From Adineta ricciae (Eukaryota; Rotifera; Eurotatoria; Adinetida; Adinetidae), in assembly GCA_905250025.1 (NCBI GenBank), contig CAJNOJ010000042.1, positions 186,001 through 250,000 of the forward strand: a stretch of 64,000 bases of DNA, in the 5' to 3' direction. The notes under the pieces were generated by a model that was not told the origin of the DNA, did no database searches, and worked only from the letters and a program-made list of their open reading frames with translations. Shown here one piece after another: positions 50,405 through 61,482 of the stretch. The stretch's first letter is position 1, and every line of letters starts with the position of its first letter. Position numbers and translations under genes: made by a program.

Positions 50405-51566
50405 TCATGAACAAACGAATGTCAGTCTTTGACCATTAAGAAAATCCGATTGGTTTCTACAAAAGCATAACAAAACAGTGAGAGAATATGACTTAAACGA
50501 GTAATCAACAGTACTTAGATATCTTTGTAGTGCTTTGACTATAGAATCGACAATCTCATCTGCATTTAAAGTTTTCCCGTTTATGGTATCTTGATTGTTG
50601 TTTTGCTCGATAATGTGTTTGACAACATTTTCTTTATCATTTCGTAGATACATACATAATTCGTAGAGTTGTTCTTCGTAAAGACCCATTCTGTGAAGTA
50701 ATGTTAGTTTGACTAGTGTTGTCATCTCTGGGAATAAGAAATGAGATTTGATATGTGTGGGAAAAAATTAGTGTTGTTTTATTAAACTTACCTGATGGAA
50801 CGTGACAATACTTGCGAAGAAAATGATCAATACGTAAGGCTGTAGTAACATTATGTTCGAATTTTTCTTCCTGAGACGCTTCAGAAAGAAAAATCGATTG
50901 CCGTTCATCATAATCATCGCTAGAAAATGACAATTCCACTAGAATAAACAACGGTTACCAACTGTCAGATCGTTTCAAATCCTTTTCTCTTACTTCGACT
51001 AGATCCATCACGATGTTGTCGCTAAAAATTTGAAGAATATTTTTATTAGTAAGATTACGTACGTTTCTCGAAGTTCATTTCTTACTTTTCGAGTAGCACG
51101 ACGGTTTTGTACATCCGAACTCTGCCATTCCGCACTGGATGAAGATGATGAGAAATCATTATTTACTGAAACGAAATTATGATTAAAAAAATCACAAAAG
51201 GATAGTTTACTGACCAAGCCCGCGAGCACAATGTCGTTCGGGCGATTCACGAGATACTTGACGCATTTGCTCTATAAGTGTTTCTATATTCACTCGAACA
51301 GCTACACGAATATTGGTCGTGCCATCTTCGAAAACATAATCCACACTTGCATTACTGAGCAGCTTTCGACTTTTTCCAATCTCGGCGAATACATCCACTT
51401 TCAACAGACATGTGGCAGAATCAATGGAAAGGTCAGCAAGTAACCGAGCCATATTTGAACCATGCGCTTCGCTGATCATATGAATAAATTCGGTGCGGCA
51501 GTTTGCTTTGTATATTTCTTCAGGAGCAAATGTTGGTCTGAATCTGTGATGAGGCGAGAGAAACAT
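50405..51566 (-). CDS. unrecognised conserved-looking protein, five exons
   Basis: Five exons (51566-51215, 51165-51086, 51021-50994, 50938-50792, 50727-50405) total 930 bases, an exact 309-residue frame with canonical splice sites, so the gene is probably real. I do not recognise it. Residues 1-118 form a compact mixed domain (PTFAPEEIYKANCRTEFIHM, then VDVFAEIGKSRKLLSNAS). A Ser-rich linker follows (NNDFSSSSSSAEWQ). The C-terminal half looks helical and charged (HRMGLYEEQLYELCMYLRND). There is no signal peptide or clear membrane segment. The third exon is only 28 bases. Confidence 0.65.
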
Positions 51567-52100
51567 TTTGCTATGATCAGAAGATATTCACAACACACTT
51601 CATTATATATGCACGATGGGAATGCAAGATGGAGTGAATGGTCTTTCTTGTGTGACTATTGTTTGAACTATTCTGTTAAATCCCGGCCAATTCAAAATAT
51701 TTTCGCTAGATGACAGTTACAACAGTATATCGTGATCGAACGACTCAGACGGACGAACGTATGTATGTATGAATCACAGTTTGCATAATGATATGGACAG
51801 AATATAACAAATTAGACTGAATACTGAATAAAGAGATTCGTCACGGGTAAACAAGAACAAAGTGTTTTACAAGCGTGTCTTGAGCAACTTAGACAAACAT
51901 TTCCATACGCTAGATTAGATATTGTAAATAGACGTGTTTTTGAGATGATAACCAACTTCTCTGTGTAAAGCAACAAGAAAAAACTATCGTGGGCACGTTG
52001 AACCATATCGTATAGATGCATTTATTATTCAACTCTAGCTTCGCTCGTTATTAATCTTATTTTCAGTTTTATAGAAAATCAAAAAGCTCTATTGGTCATT
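51567..52100. other. intergenic, no gene seen
   Basis: Spacer between the unknown gene and the 3' end of the short-chain dehydrogenase. No coding or structured element recognised. Confidence 0.45.
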
Positions 52101-53066
52101 TCAACTTTGCTGTCGTACGCCAGCAGGAACAAAATTCCAAACGCTAGCAATGATTTTATCACTAAGCCAGGCTGGTGACAGATATAAAACAAAGAAGATT
52201 AGCTTTCCTTGCCATCCTGGTCGATAGTGAACCCAAGGCTTAACTTTCATAAGTGCGTGTTCAATGGCTCGTACTACAGTCAGTGGATTGTCTGCATGGA
52301 TCATGAATGGACTGTTAACTGCTTTTGTGATGTTTTTGTTCAAATAATCAATTCCCCAACGTTGTTGAACATCAGTCGAAAGTTGATTCCAAACATCCCT
52401 CCATGTTTGCTCATAAGTCTCCATCATAGGCGTTTTCAAAGCACCAGGTTCAATCGTACTGACGCGTAAATTCCATGGAGACATTTCTCGACGAAGACAG
52501 TCGGAGAAAGCTTTCATTGCATATTTCGATGCTGAATAAGCTGACGTGTTTGGAAAAGCAAAGAATCCAGCAGCCGAAACAACATTTACAATACGCGAAT
52601 CACGTTTTTTTATGAGTAACGGTAAAAATTTCTTTGTCATGTTCACATGTCCAAAATAATTAACATCCATCACTTTGCGCATCATTTGCATTGATGTCCA
52701 ATCAACACAACCATGTGTCATTATCCCAGCATTATTCACTAATCCATATAAAGTATCAACTTTTCCCGTGATCAAATCGTATGCTTCGTCAATATCTTCT
52801 TGTTTGGTTATATCTAGACGAAAGACCGTTGCACGCGAAGAAAGTTTTTCTTTGAGTAAAATGATATTGTCTTGGCGAAGGACACCAACAAAGACATGAA
52901 AGCCTTTTTTATCAAGTTCAATAGCTGAAAGATAACCGACACCTGTATCACAACCACTAATCAGAACAGATTTATTTCGTGGATCAATGGTTCGTGAAAG
53001 GAATAAACATTGGTACAATCGATAGATCAAATACAGTGTAAGAAGACTGACAAAAATTGAAAACAT
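52101..53066 (-). CDS. short-chain dehydrogenase/reductase (retinol or 17-beta-hydroxysteroid dehydrogenase-like)
   Basis: A single exon of 321 residues. An N-terminal hydrophobic anchor (MFSIFVSLLTLYLIYRLY) precedes a classical SDR fold: cofactor loop SGCDTGVG (37-44), NNAG (111-114), and the catalytic YSASK with Tyr177 and Lys181, plus Ser near 164. The best match by eye is the SDR9C group (retinol dehydrogenases, HSD17B6, BDH1), which act at the ER membrane on retinoids and steroids, often with NAD. The C-terminal PWVHYRPGWQGK region is typical of this group. The substrate is not determined. It is divergent from a cytochrome P450, with 147 bases between the two start codons. Confidence 0.9.
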   Translation of the reverse strand: MFSIFVSLLTLYLIYRLYQCLFLSRTIDPRNKSVLISGCDTGVGYLSAIELDKKGFHVFVGVLRQDNIILLKEKLSSRATVFRLDITKQEDIDEAYDLITGKVDTLYGLVNNAGIMTHGCVDWTSMQMMRKVMDVNYFGHVNMTKKFLPLLIKKRDSRIVNVVSAAGFFAFPNTSAYSASKYAMKAFSDCLRREMSPWNLRVSTIEPGALKTPMMETYEQTWRDVWNQLSTDVQQRWGIDYLNKNITKAVNSPFMIHADNPLTVVRAIEHALMKVKPWVHYRPGWQGKLIFFVLYLSPAWLSDKIIASVWNFVPAGVRQQS

Positions 53067-53213
53067 CGGAGTGTGGCCTTTCTAGAATATAGGTTACATT
53101 TAAACTTGAAATGAATCACATCTAAACAAACAGGAGAATATGGTCCGATAGATAATATTTTATATAAAGAAGGACAACGAGTTTCGTTCTGTTTTGACAA
53201 ATAAAATAAGCAG
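53067..53213. promoter_or_regulatory. shared divergent promoter of SDR and P450 genes
   Basis: Only 147 bases separate the start codons of the two genes, so both 5' UTRs and core promoters must overlap here. No specific binding site is claimed. Confidence 0.55.
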
Positions 53214-54952
53214 ATGATAATCACGCTTTGTCTTGGTACATGTTTTTTATGCATTTTGATAATATATTTATGGTCAATACAGAATAGTTATAATTATTTT
53301 AAATCTCGCCATATTCCTGGACCACCACATGAATTTTTCTTCGGCCATTTACGAACTATATGGTCGACGAAAAGATATTCGAAGCAAATTCAGGAATGGA
53401 CTCGTAAATATGGTTCGATCTATGGATTGTACGAAGGAACGCGACCTTTGTACATCGTATCGGATGTGAATTTCCTTCAAGAAGTTTTCATTAAGCAATT
53501 TTCATCATTTCATTCACGTCGAGTTTTATTCTTAGCGCGAATGGGCATTGGTACACCGGAAAATCTTTTCGGTTCATCAGGTTCAACATGGAGACGCCAG
53601 CGTCTCATAGTTAATCCAACATTCTCTCTGAATAAAATGAAATTAATGCTACCTGTTGTGAATGAATGCATCGAGATTCTAATGAATAAACTAGCCGGTC
53701 TCTGTGAAACTAATGAAGAATTCAATATTTATGATATGTTCCAACGTATGACAATGGACGTCATTTGTAAAGACATGATTTTCCCGGAAATGATTTGATA
53801 AGCTTTTGTTTTTCGATTGTTTTAGGGCGTTCGGGATTTGGGATTGAAAGTGATATGCAAAATGATATTGAGAACATTTATTTAAAAAAATCAGCTGAAG
53901 TTATTGAAATCAATTACGATAAATTGTTCATTGTTCAGCTAAGTAATTTAATGCCATTTTTGAAACCGCTTCTGAAAATAATTGTGCGCTGTCATTTGAA
54001 ATTTGTTCAAACAATTCGAAAAAAAATCCCCTTGATCAATCGTTTTATGGAAGAATTAGCTCCATTTTGGATTATTAATCAAGCGCAAGAAATCGTCAAT
54101 TATCGTCAATCGAATTCAAATGAACAGAAACGTATCGATTTACTTCAAATGATGATGGATGCAAAAATATCGAACGAAAAGGATAAAATCGTACGTTGGA
54201 AACAAAGCATCAACACTCGTTTCTAATTTAACTCTTTTAGGAAAATATGGATGAAGAAATTGAGCAAAAGAAGTTATATCCGCATGAAGTTGTTGGAAAT
54301 ATTCTGATCTTTATGATTGCTGGCTATGAAACAACGTCAACAACATTGGCTTATTGTACTTATGTTTTAGCTACAAGACCAGATCTGCAAGAGAAGCTTT
54401 TCAATGAAATTAATGAGCATCAAAATGCAAAAGAATACGAAGATGATTATGATTTAGTTACAAATATTTCCTATATTGATCTTTTTATCCGTGAAGTGCT
54501 CCGAGTTTTTCCTATCATAATACAATCAACATCGAGAGAATGCAACAAGACAACAACAATATGTGGCCATCAAATTGACGAAGGTCTGATAAACTACTCT
54601 CTTTTAAGAAATTTTGATTTTAATATAGTAAATAGGAAGTGTTATTCAAGCTGATATTTTAACGATTCATTTCGATCCAGATATTTGGGGTCCTGAAGAT
54701 CCAAACGAATTTATACCTGAACGCCATTTGACGAAACGACATCCGGTGTCATGGATGGCTTTTGGCGTTGGGCCAAGAAACTGTGTTGGAATGCGCTTTG
54801 CTATTATGGAATTGAAAATGTGTTTAACACGTCTTTTGACTGAATTTGAGATTTTACCTGGAGAGAATTTAGAGAAATATTTTAAACTAACTGAATTAAC
54901 TGTGATTAATCCTGAGGCAGTTTTTATTAGATTGAAAAGACGAGATAATTGA
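53214..54952 (+). CDS. cytochrome P450, CYP3-clan-like
   Basis: Four exons (53214-53766, 53826-54190, 54241-54583, 54636-54952) sum to 1578 bases, an exact 525-residue frame. An N-terminal ER anchor leads to a Pro-rich hinge (RHIPGPPHEFFFGHL). The I-helix has AGYETTS for oxygen activation, the K-helix has EVLR (ExxR), and the heme loop is FGVGPRNCVGMRFA, with the ligand Cys at 54782-54784. These features and the length suit the CYP3/CYP4-type microsomal enzymes; the CYP3 clan is the better fit. Substrates could be xenobiotics, steroids or retinoids. The pairing with an SDR gene suggests a common pathway but does not prove it. An AATAAA at 55024-55029, 72 bases past the stop, is the likely polyadenylation signal. 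Confidence 0.93.
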
Positions 54953-55023
54953 TTTGTTAGAATTATTAATATATCTTTAAATTTTGTGGTGTCTGCCGTA
55001 TGACAGAATCTTTTTTCTTAACT

Positions 55024-55029
55024 AATAAA
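55024..55029 (+). terminator. polyadenylation signal of the P450 gene
   Basis: A canonical AATAAA hexamer lies 72 bases downstream of the P450 stop codon, the first such hexamer after it. Confidence 0.55.
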
Positions 55030-55159
55030 GAAACTTATTTGAACTTTACTATCCGATACTACAGTACTATGTGACTAGTTTGTATGTCCTTTAAATTGAC
55101 AACTGAAGTAGAAAATCATTTCACCATTATCCTCAAGATACGTTCTATCTATATTCTAA

Positions 55160-56122
55160 TTAACATATATAAATCTTTCGCTTCCTAGACACATCGTTAA
55201 TTTTGATTATTTCCAGCTCAATTAGACTGTTCAGAAGTTTTCGATTTCGATCGAATTGTATTGCACTAAGAAAATTTTTGTCTTTCAAATTGCGTCGTTG
55301 TGGATCACATCCGACGCGAAGAAGCATTTCAACTATTCGATGTCGGCAACCTCTGACCTTGAGACAAAGCTGAAGTAGAAGATCATTTCCGTCGTCGTTC
55401 AATTGAGAAATCAATGTTGGCGATAGCGTTAATATTTTTTCCAGCAATTCACGCTCCTTTTTTCCAACAAAGTAAATACCAAATGTTTGTCGGTGAACCA
55501 GCTGGGAGAAATCTTCTTCTCTATCAACATTTTTCGCCCCGACCGATTCCCAGTCATATGATTGACGAGCGCTCGATTCTTATCCGGATCGCTAAAAATG
55601 TCCTGCGTCCATGGATAATGATCACAAAGTAACAAGATCAGATCAAGACAATCCTTCTTAATGAGATTTTGTAAAGTTTGTTGAATGATATTCCATGAAA
55701 GATCGTAAGAGATGCACGCTCGTACGATACCTTCACTAAAAAGAATTTTCAATATTTCCAACTAGCTAATTCGAATGAACGAACAGGGACAGTATTTCGG
55801 TAACTACTTGATTTTGACATTGAAAAATAAATAGTGCCAGACCGATCACCGCTCGATAACAATTGATGTCAGTAGAAACGTTACATGTTAGGTAGTGAAT
55901 ACACTGTAATTGATAAATCGTCAGAAATAGGAAGTAATCGACAACGATAGAACATCCACCCATCCAGGCCCGAGAATTGTCATCTTGACGTTGATCCAAA
56001 AGGATATGATTGAAGCGTTCGTTCAAACCGAGATATATTCGTAGTATATCGAAAACATCACCAGAAAATTCCATAACACTCATAATAATTTCATCTGGTA
56101 GACGTTCGAAAGCCAACGACAT
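55160..56122 (-). pseudogene. F-box protein with ankyrin-like tail, apparent frameshift
   Basis: Starts at the ATG ending 56122 with an F-box (FERLPDEIIMSVMEFSGDVF, then ILRIYLGLNERFNHILL), so it may be a substrate receptor of an SCF ubiquitin ligase. An intron of 46 bases (about 55797-55752) joins CQNQ to LEILKILF in phase. The downstream part is helical and ankyrin-like (DCLDLILLLCDHYPW; NDLLLQLCLKVRG; IVEMLLRVGCDPQRRNLKDK). Near 55445-55460 the frame breaks: coding sense continues only in another frame, at a run of six A (TTGGAAAAAAGG) where one more A would restore it. The only intron-like alternative is 23 bases. So this is either a one-base assembly or sequencing error or a recent pseudogene. 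It is divergent from FEM1. Confidence 0.6.
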
Positions 56123-56335
56123 TGTATCGTGACGTGTGTTTGTTCGCTTTTCAAAAGCACGTGTTATGTTTACCTGTCTTTCTCTGACCAACGTCAAAAC
56201 TTCACCAACCATGTGTGTTAACATAGAAAGACTTACTACTCGTTGTGCAATTATCATTGTGGGTCGTGAATCGTAGGAAAGAACAAATAACTTTCATTGT
56301 ATAAAAGGTCGATTGAGAATTAGTAGAAAATCCAC
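56123..56335. promoter_or_regulatory. divergent promoter between F-box gene and FEM1
   Basis: 213 bases separate the two proposed start codons, so the genes probably share a bidirectional promoter region. Confidence 0.4.
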
Positions 56336-58275
56336 ATGGCAAAGAAGAATCAACGGATTGATTCTGACGACGATGCTGCAATACGATCATGCGTCGACTG
56401 GAATGAAGACTGGGAGACGGAACAAGATATTCGAGCACAATGGGATGAAATTCATCAAGCAATTCATCAGAATAATGCTGAACATCTCGACGACCTTCTT
56501 CCACCGATCAACTTATATTTTAGTAAAGAGAAATACTGGTCTTGCAATTTCTATCGTCGAAAATATATTGGTGGACAAGATATTCTTCTGCAAGCAATCA
56601 TACTTCAACACTCCGCCTGTGTCGATGTGATTCTTGATAAAATCTGTAGTGGAGACTTACCTTTGGACATCGTTGATTACGTTGATCTTCGAACTAGTCG
56701 CTCATCATTGGAAATAGCCTGTGAAAGAGATGATCTGGATCTCGTTCGAAAACTTGTTGAACGCGGTCATGCAAGAGCATTGGCTTCTCGAGCTTTCTTC
56801 ATTGCATTTGAACGAGGAAACGAAACGATAATGAACTGTTTGGCCGCTCGATGTAATGTTCAACAGAAAGATCATCTTGGACGAACAACTCTTGATTACG
56901 CCGTTCGAGCAGGATATATGGAAGTTATCAAGACTCTTATTTGCCATGGTGAAATCGGAAGAAACAGAGTTGGATTCTCTCCATTGATGCTAATGGCTCA
57001 TTGTAACTTGACTTCATTCGTAGATTTACTTTTCGAACGATTACCATATCAAGAAGCTGTGGATGAATTGGTGTTACTTGCTTGCCATTATACTATTGCA
57101 GGCGATGTGCCAAATTACCAAAAAGCATTTGATTACTTTACCAGAGGTTTAAACGAAGAAGAATCAGCACAAGTCATCACTCTTAACGAAGCTTACGAGT
57201 GTCGCCGAGAATGTCAGACATTGGAGCAGTTGCTAGCGATACGACATGATGAGAATGCACTGCGTATGCACGCCTTACTTGCGAGTGAGCGAATTTTACT
57301 GCGACTGGGTGACATTGATCTTTTGTTGAAATTTATCAATCGCCAATGCAATGTCTATCGACGTAGCGAGTCATTTCATCGTTCCCTTCAATTACGTATA
57401 CATGCTCATCAGATAGCTCTGTATACTCAAATCGATCGTGACATTTTCTTAGAATGGCATAGAAACCATTTTGATGAGCTTCTGATAGATCTGAGCGAAG
57501 CATGGAGTGAAACGGATACAGTACCGATTGGTTCGATTGAAATGGTTGCGACCTTGCTACTCGATAACGACGAATGCTATAATTTGCGGCACACTTTTAA
57601 TCTCCTGGCAACAGTCGTTAATGTAAGTTGTTTGCTCATCTGAAGGCTAAGCAATGGGAAATAATTTCTTTCTCATTTTTACAGATGATTGAAACAGTAA
57701 AAACAAACAGTCATGAGCGTCGTTCACTTCTTGCTGTCGCACAACGAGTGGTACATCATAATACAATGGGACGCAGTGTTCTAAACTGCTATATTCAACG
57801 TTATGCAATGGACACTTCCGTTCATGAACTGCCACTCTATAAGTAAGTTGCACTCTGAAATTTTCAAAATGATGGTATCAGAGACTTTTGTCTTGTTTGT
57901 AGTGTCTCAACATTGTCAGTTATTCAGTTGATGATTCGATGTGGTGCAAATGTCGATGGGGCCAGTAACGACAGATCCTCTGTCCGACCATTGCATGTAA
58001 TTGCGACATGCTCCGATATTGATATTAGCAAGCCAGTCATTGAATTACTTCTTTCTCACGGCGCTCATATTGATTGCATTGATGGTAGAGGCAACTTACC
58101 ATACGCGTTAGCTTCAGAACCGGCTATCAAAGAGCTTCTTCGCCCTACTCGTAGCCTGTCACTCAAATGTCGATGTGCTCAAATTATTGTGTCCACAAGA
58201 ATCAATTATCAAAACTATCTTTCTTCAAATCTATCAAGCTTTGTCAGATTGCATGTCGCCACAGAAACAAACTAA
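56336..58275 (+). CDS. FEM1: FEM1 homologue, CUL2 ubiquitin ligase substrate receptor
   Basis: Three exons (56336-57622, 57685-57842, 57903-58275) sum to 1818 bases, 605 residues in frame (FEM1 proteins are 617-669). N-terminal ankyrin repeats span about residues 80-260 (SLEIACERDDLDLVRKLVER, HLGRTTLDYAVRAGYMEVIK). A TPR-like helical region includes ECQTLEQLL and the typical ENALRMHALLASERIL. Two further ankyrin repeats lie near the C-terminus (IQLMIRCGANVD; VIELLLSHGAHIDCID). FEM1 proteins recruit substrates with C-terminal Arg degrons to CUL2-RBX1-elongin. In nematodes FEM-1 acts in sex determination. The N-terminal repeats are degenerate compared with human FEM1B, so ligand choice may differ. 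Its start faces an F-box gene. Confidence 0.85.
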
Positions 58276-58644
58276 ATCCGAAGTTGTAGCATGAGAGTAA
58301 AGGTGAACAATTATTAAATTAAGATCATCTTCTACCGGGCGAGAATTACCCCTAATGATGTAAAAATGCATATAAATGCGTCGGATAGCTGTATAACAAA
58401 AGACTAAATTCATTTCAACCTAAATCTAGTAAGTAGATGATACGTAGAATTTTGTATGAATAAATAATCATACATGTTTAACTCGAACACAAAGTTCGAC
58501 TATTAAACTTTCAACTTCGAGTTTTCAACTTTTAAACTTATAAATCTAAAACTCGAAGCTTCGAGTTTTCAACTATTCGAGTTTTCAACTTTTAACTAAT
58601 TGGCTATTAAATATCCAATAGCTAAACGATAATTATTAAACAAC

Positions 58645-58805
58645 TAACTGATTATCAATTATTAGCTAACTGATTACCAATGATTAGCTAACTGATTATT
58701 AATTATTAGCTAACTAATTATCATTTACTAGCTAACTGATTATCAATTATTAGCTAACTCATTATTAATCATTAGCTAACTGATTATTAATCATTAGCCA
58801 ACTGA
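58645..58805. repeat. 22-bp AT-rich tandem repeat inside the element
   Basis: About seven imperfect copies of a 22-base unit of the form GCTAACTGATTATCAATTAT (plus TA), each with one to a few substitutions. Confidence 0.8.
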
Positions 58806-58875
58806 GGGTGAGGGTGGATGTCGGGTGAGGGTGTGGGTGAGGGTGTGGGTGTGGGTGTGTGTGTGGGTGTGAGCG
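58803..58875. repeat. telomere-like G-rich repeat (GGGTGA / TGTGGG units)
   Basis: About 70 bases of GGGTGAG, GTGTGGG and GGGTGT units directly follow the 22-bp repeats. The TGTGGG unit is what I recall as the telomeric repeat of bdelloid rotifers, so this may be an interstitial telomeric sequence carried within the element. Confidence 0.6.
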
Positions 58876-58979
58876 ATGGGTAGCAGTGTAAAACTCGAAT
58901 AGTTGAAAACTCGAAGCTTCGAGTTTTAGATTTGTAAGTTTTAGAATTCGAAGGAAGTTTTAATACTCGAATCGAGTTA

Positions 58980-59796
58980 ACGATTTCTACACTACTCGGA
59001 TGTGACTAAACTACAGTTAAACTCACCCTCACAAATTGCGATAGACAGCTTATTCACGCTACCATTGATCACCATCTTAATTTTTTATTCTGCAAATCAA
59101 ATTTTGAAGATATATATGGTTTGTATAAGACCAAAACTACATCCAGAAGAATGAAACCAATATGATAGCCGTTGTTACGCGAAAACGCCAATCACATTGT
59201 TTAATTCAATCTCAAATTGATTTATTTTTCGATGTGATCAAGCCTTACTTTTTCTTAAACAAGAAAAGTGACTGAATAATAGTATTTGTTTACAAGACAA
59301 ATTTGATGGATGTTTCATATGATCCAAATCCGACAGAATTAATTGCAAATGAATTACACAATGCCATTCATGCTACTCTGCAAAAACGATCACTCATATT
59401 GGTTAATTTACCTTTCTTGTCTGCTTGCCCCTTATTCTATTGGATATACATAACCATCATAGTTTACACCACATAGATGATTGGATGGATACATTAACTG
59501 AAAATGAAGAATAAACAACATCGGTCGTTCATTAGTGTTTGACGTGACGATATTATTATGGACAAAGACGTGGCAATCACCCCAGACAGACAGAAAAAAA
59601 ATAAGACGACCTGAACCAAACAAATGAATGAATCGTCGAAAAAAATCATTTACGATAAAACATAACGACGATGGGCCAATCGGACGTCTTAATTCACCTT
59701 TAATTTTATTCACTTTTCTGCCTGTCTGAGCCAATATATGTATATATGAGTATTATCAATCTGGTAGAAACAACAGAAGAAATTATATTTTAAATC
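58980..59796. other. intergenic, no gene seen
   Basis: Region between the MITE-like element and the F-box gene. A 100-codon minus-strand frame (59432-59734) shows no family and is not supported. Confidence 0.4.
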
Positions 59797-61482
59797 ATGA
59801 GTGAATTTATTACTGAGAAGAATATTAATATATTTGATTTACCACATGAAATGTTAATCGCCATATTCAACAAGTTGAATAAGATCGATGTATTCTATTC
59901 AATTATAAATGTCAACCAATATATGGATCAAGTAATACTCGATCCTCTGTTCATTCGTGATTTGAATTTCACCAGAGAATTAATGCCGAACAACACCTGC
60001 TCAATAGAAAATCATATTCTTGATAAAATTTGTGAGAGAATTTTACCCAAAATTAATGATAAAGTGAACAAACTTACTCTTGAACCAATTTCAATAGAAC
60101 GTATACTTTCTAATCTTGAATATCCAAAACTTGATTGTTTATCACTTGTTAACTTTCAACAAGAAATATTATTAAAATATTTTACAGGTAGATATTTTCA
60201 AATTTTGATAAATTATTTATTAATTATAAATGAATATTTTAGATGAAACATACACAAATATTCGTCATTTATTTCTAAATCAAATTAAAAATCTTCAAAT
60301 AGGAACTTGTGATGAAATATCTTCGGAATTAAATTTATTTTCCACAATAATATCTTCATGTAAATATCTCAATGAATTGGATCTCTATCAAATTTTCAAC
60401 GATCGAGGTTTAGCAACTTCAATTTCCAATCATTCATTAACAAGTTGTTCATCGTCGAGTTTAATTAAATTAGAAATATATGTTAATACTTTTGAAGATT
60501 GTCTTTATCTTCTTGATGGACGTCTTCCATGTTTATCAACATTAATTATTCATGTACTGAGAATTGTCCCTTTTTCGTCACATATTGACAATACAGTAAA
60601 TAATGTTTGTGCTTATTTCTCATATAATACGTTCTTTTTCTTTTATAGAAAAAACTTCCTAAACTTAAATGTTTCTCATTAGCATCTTATCGTGATACAA
60701 AAATGTATGATAATCAAATTATTCCATTGCTTCAGCGAATGTCGAATCTAGAAGAATAAATATTATTTCTTTCGGTCATTAGAAATGAATCCACTTATAT
60801 CGATGGAAATGATTTATATGATAATATTTGTAATTATATGCCTCGTTTAAATCAATTTACATTTAGTATAACTACATTTATTGATGATCTCAATAGAAAT
60901 ATTTATCTTCCATCGAATAATGAAGTTCAAGCTAGTTTTATTGGAAGATATAAACAAAAAGTTGGCTCTTATGTTAATACATGTCCATCAAAGATGCAAA
61001 GTGAATGCCGTGTTTATTCACTTCCATATCAATTCAAAGAATATATTGATCTATCTAATGCTTATTCAAGTAATAGATTCGATAAAGTTCAACATTTAAT
61101 AATGTGTGATAAAAAACCGTTTGGATACGAATTATTCAAACTTGTTGCACGAGACTTTCCTTTTCTACGTGAATTAAGTGTATGTAATACAAAAGCACAA
61201 GAAAAGAAAAAACAATCATATACTTTGATTACATTTCATTATTTAACAGCACTTCGTCTTAGTGCAGCACATGTTGATTATGTTGAGCAATTTCTTTTGA
61301 CGGAAAAAACTTGTTTACCTCGTTTATCAACTCTTACAGTTGAGTATGAATCATTAGCAAATGTAACAAAGAATTTTACCAATGATGCATCTCGTCAAAA
61401 TTGTGCTCAGTTAAAACGACTTTTGATAGAAGAACCATTTGTATGTCCAAAACATTTTCATGAATATTTTCCTTTATTGTAA
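59797..61482 (+). pseudogene. F-box/leucine-rich-repeat-like protein with in-frame stop
   Basis: Three exons (59797-60187, 60243-60595, 60649-61482) join in phase to 526 codons, but a TAA at 60757-60759 interrupts exon 3. Coding-quality sequence continues in the same frame for 241 more codons to a proper stop. The start carries an F-box (IFDLPHEMLIAIFNKLNKID), followed by LRR-like strands (TNIRHLFLNQIKNLQ; LNELDLYQIF; LRELSVCNTKAQ; LTALRLSAAHVDYVEQFLL). This type of F-box gene is, to my knowledge, multiplied in bdelloids. The stop suggests a recent loss, an allele, or a truncated but working F-box protein of 284 residues. The internal frame has no other damage, so loss would be recent. Confidence 0.75.

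Larger units (their letters stand above)
58479..58979. mobile_element. palindromic MITE-like element (about 500 bp)
   Basis: A near-perfect 52-base inverted repeat, 58534-58585 against 58890-58941 (one mismatch seen), flanks about 300 bases of non-coding DNA. Weaker inverted similarity extends outward to about 58479 and 58979 (TAACTCGA at both ends). Each arm contains a 22-bp perfect palindrome (58548-58569 and 58906-58927, AACTCGAAGCTTCGAGTT core). There is no open frame, so if mobile it depends on another transposase. Target-site duplications were not identified. Confidence 0.65.

Noticed and set aside
59432..59734. 100-codon minus-strand frame
   Set aside because: No recognisable domain and no splice or neighbour support.
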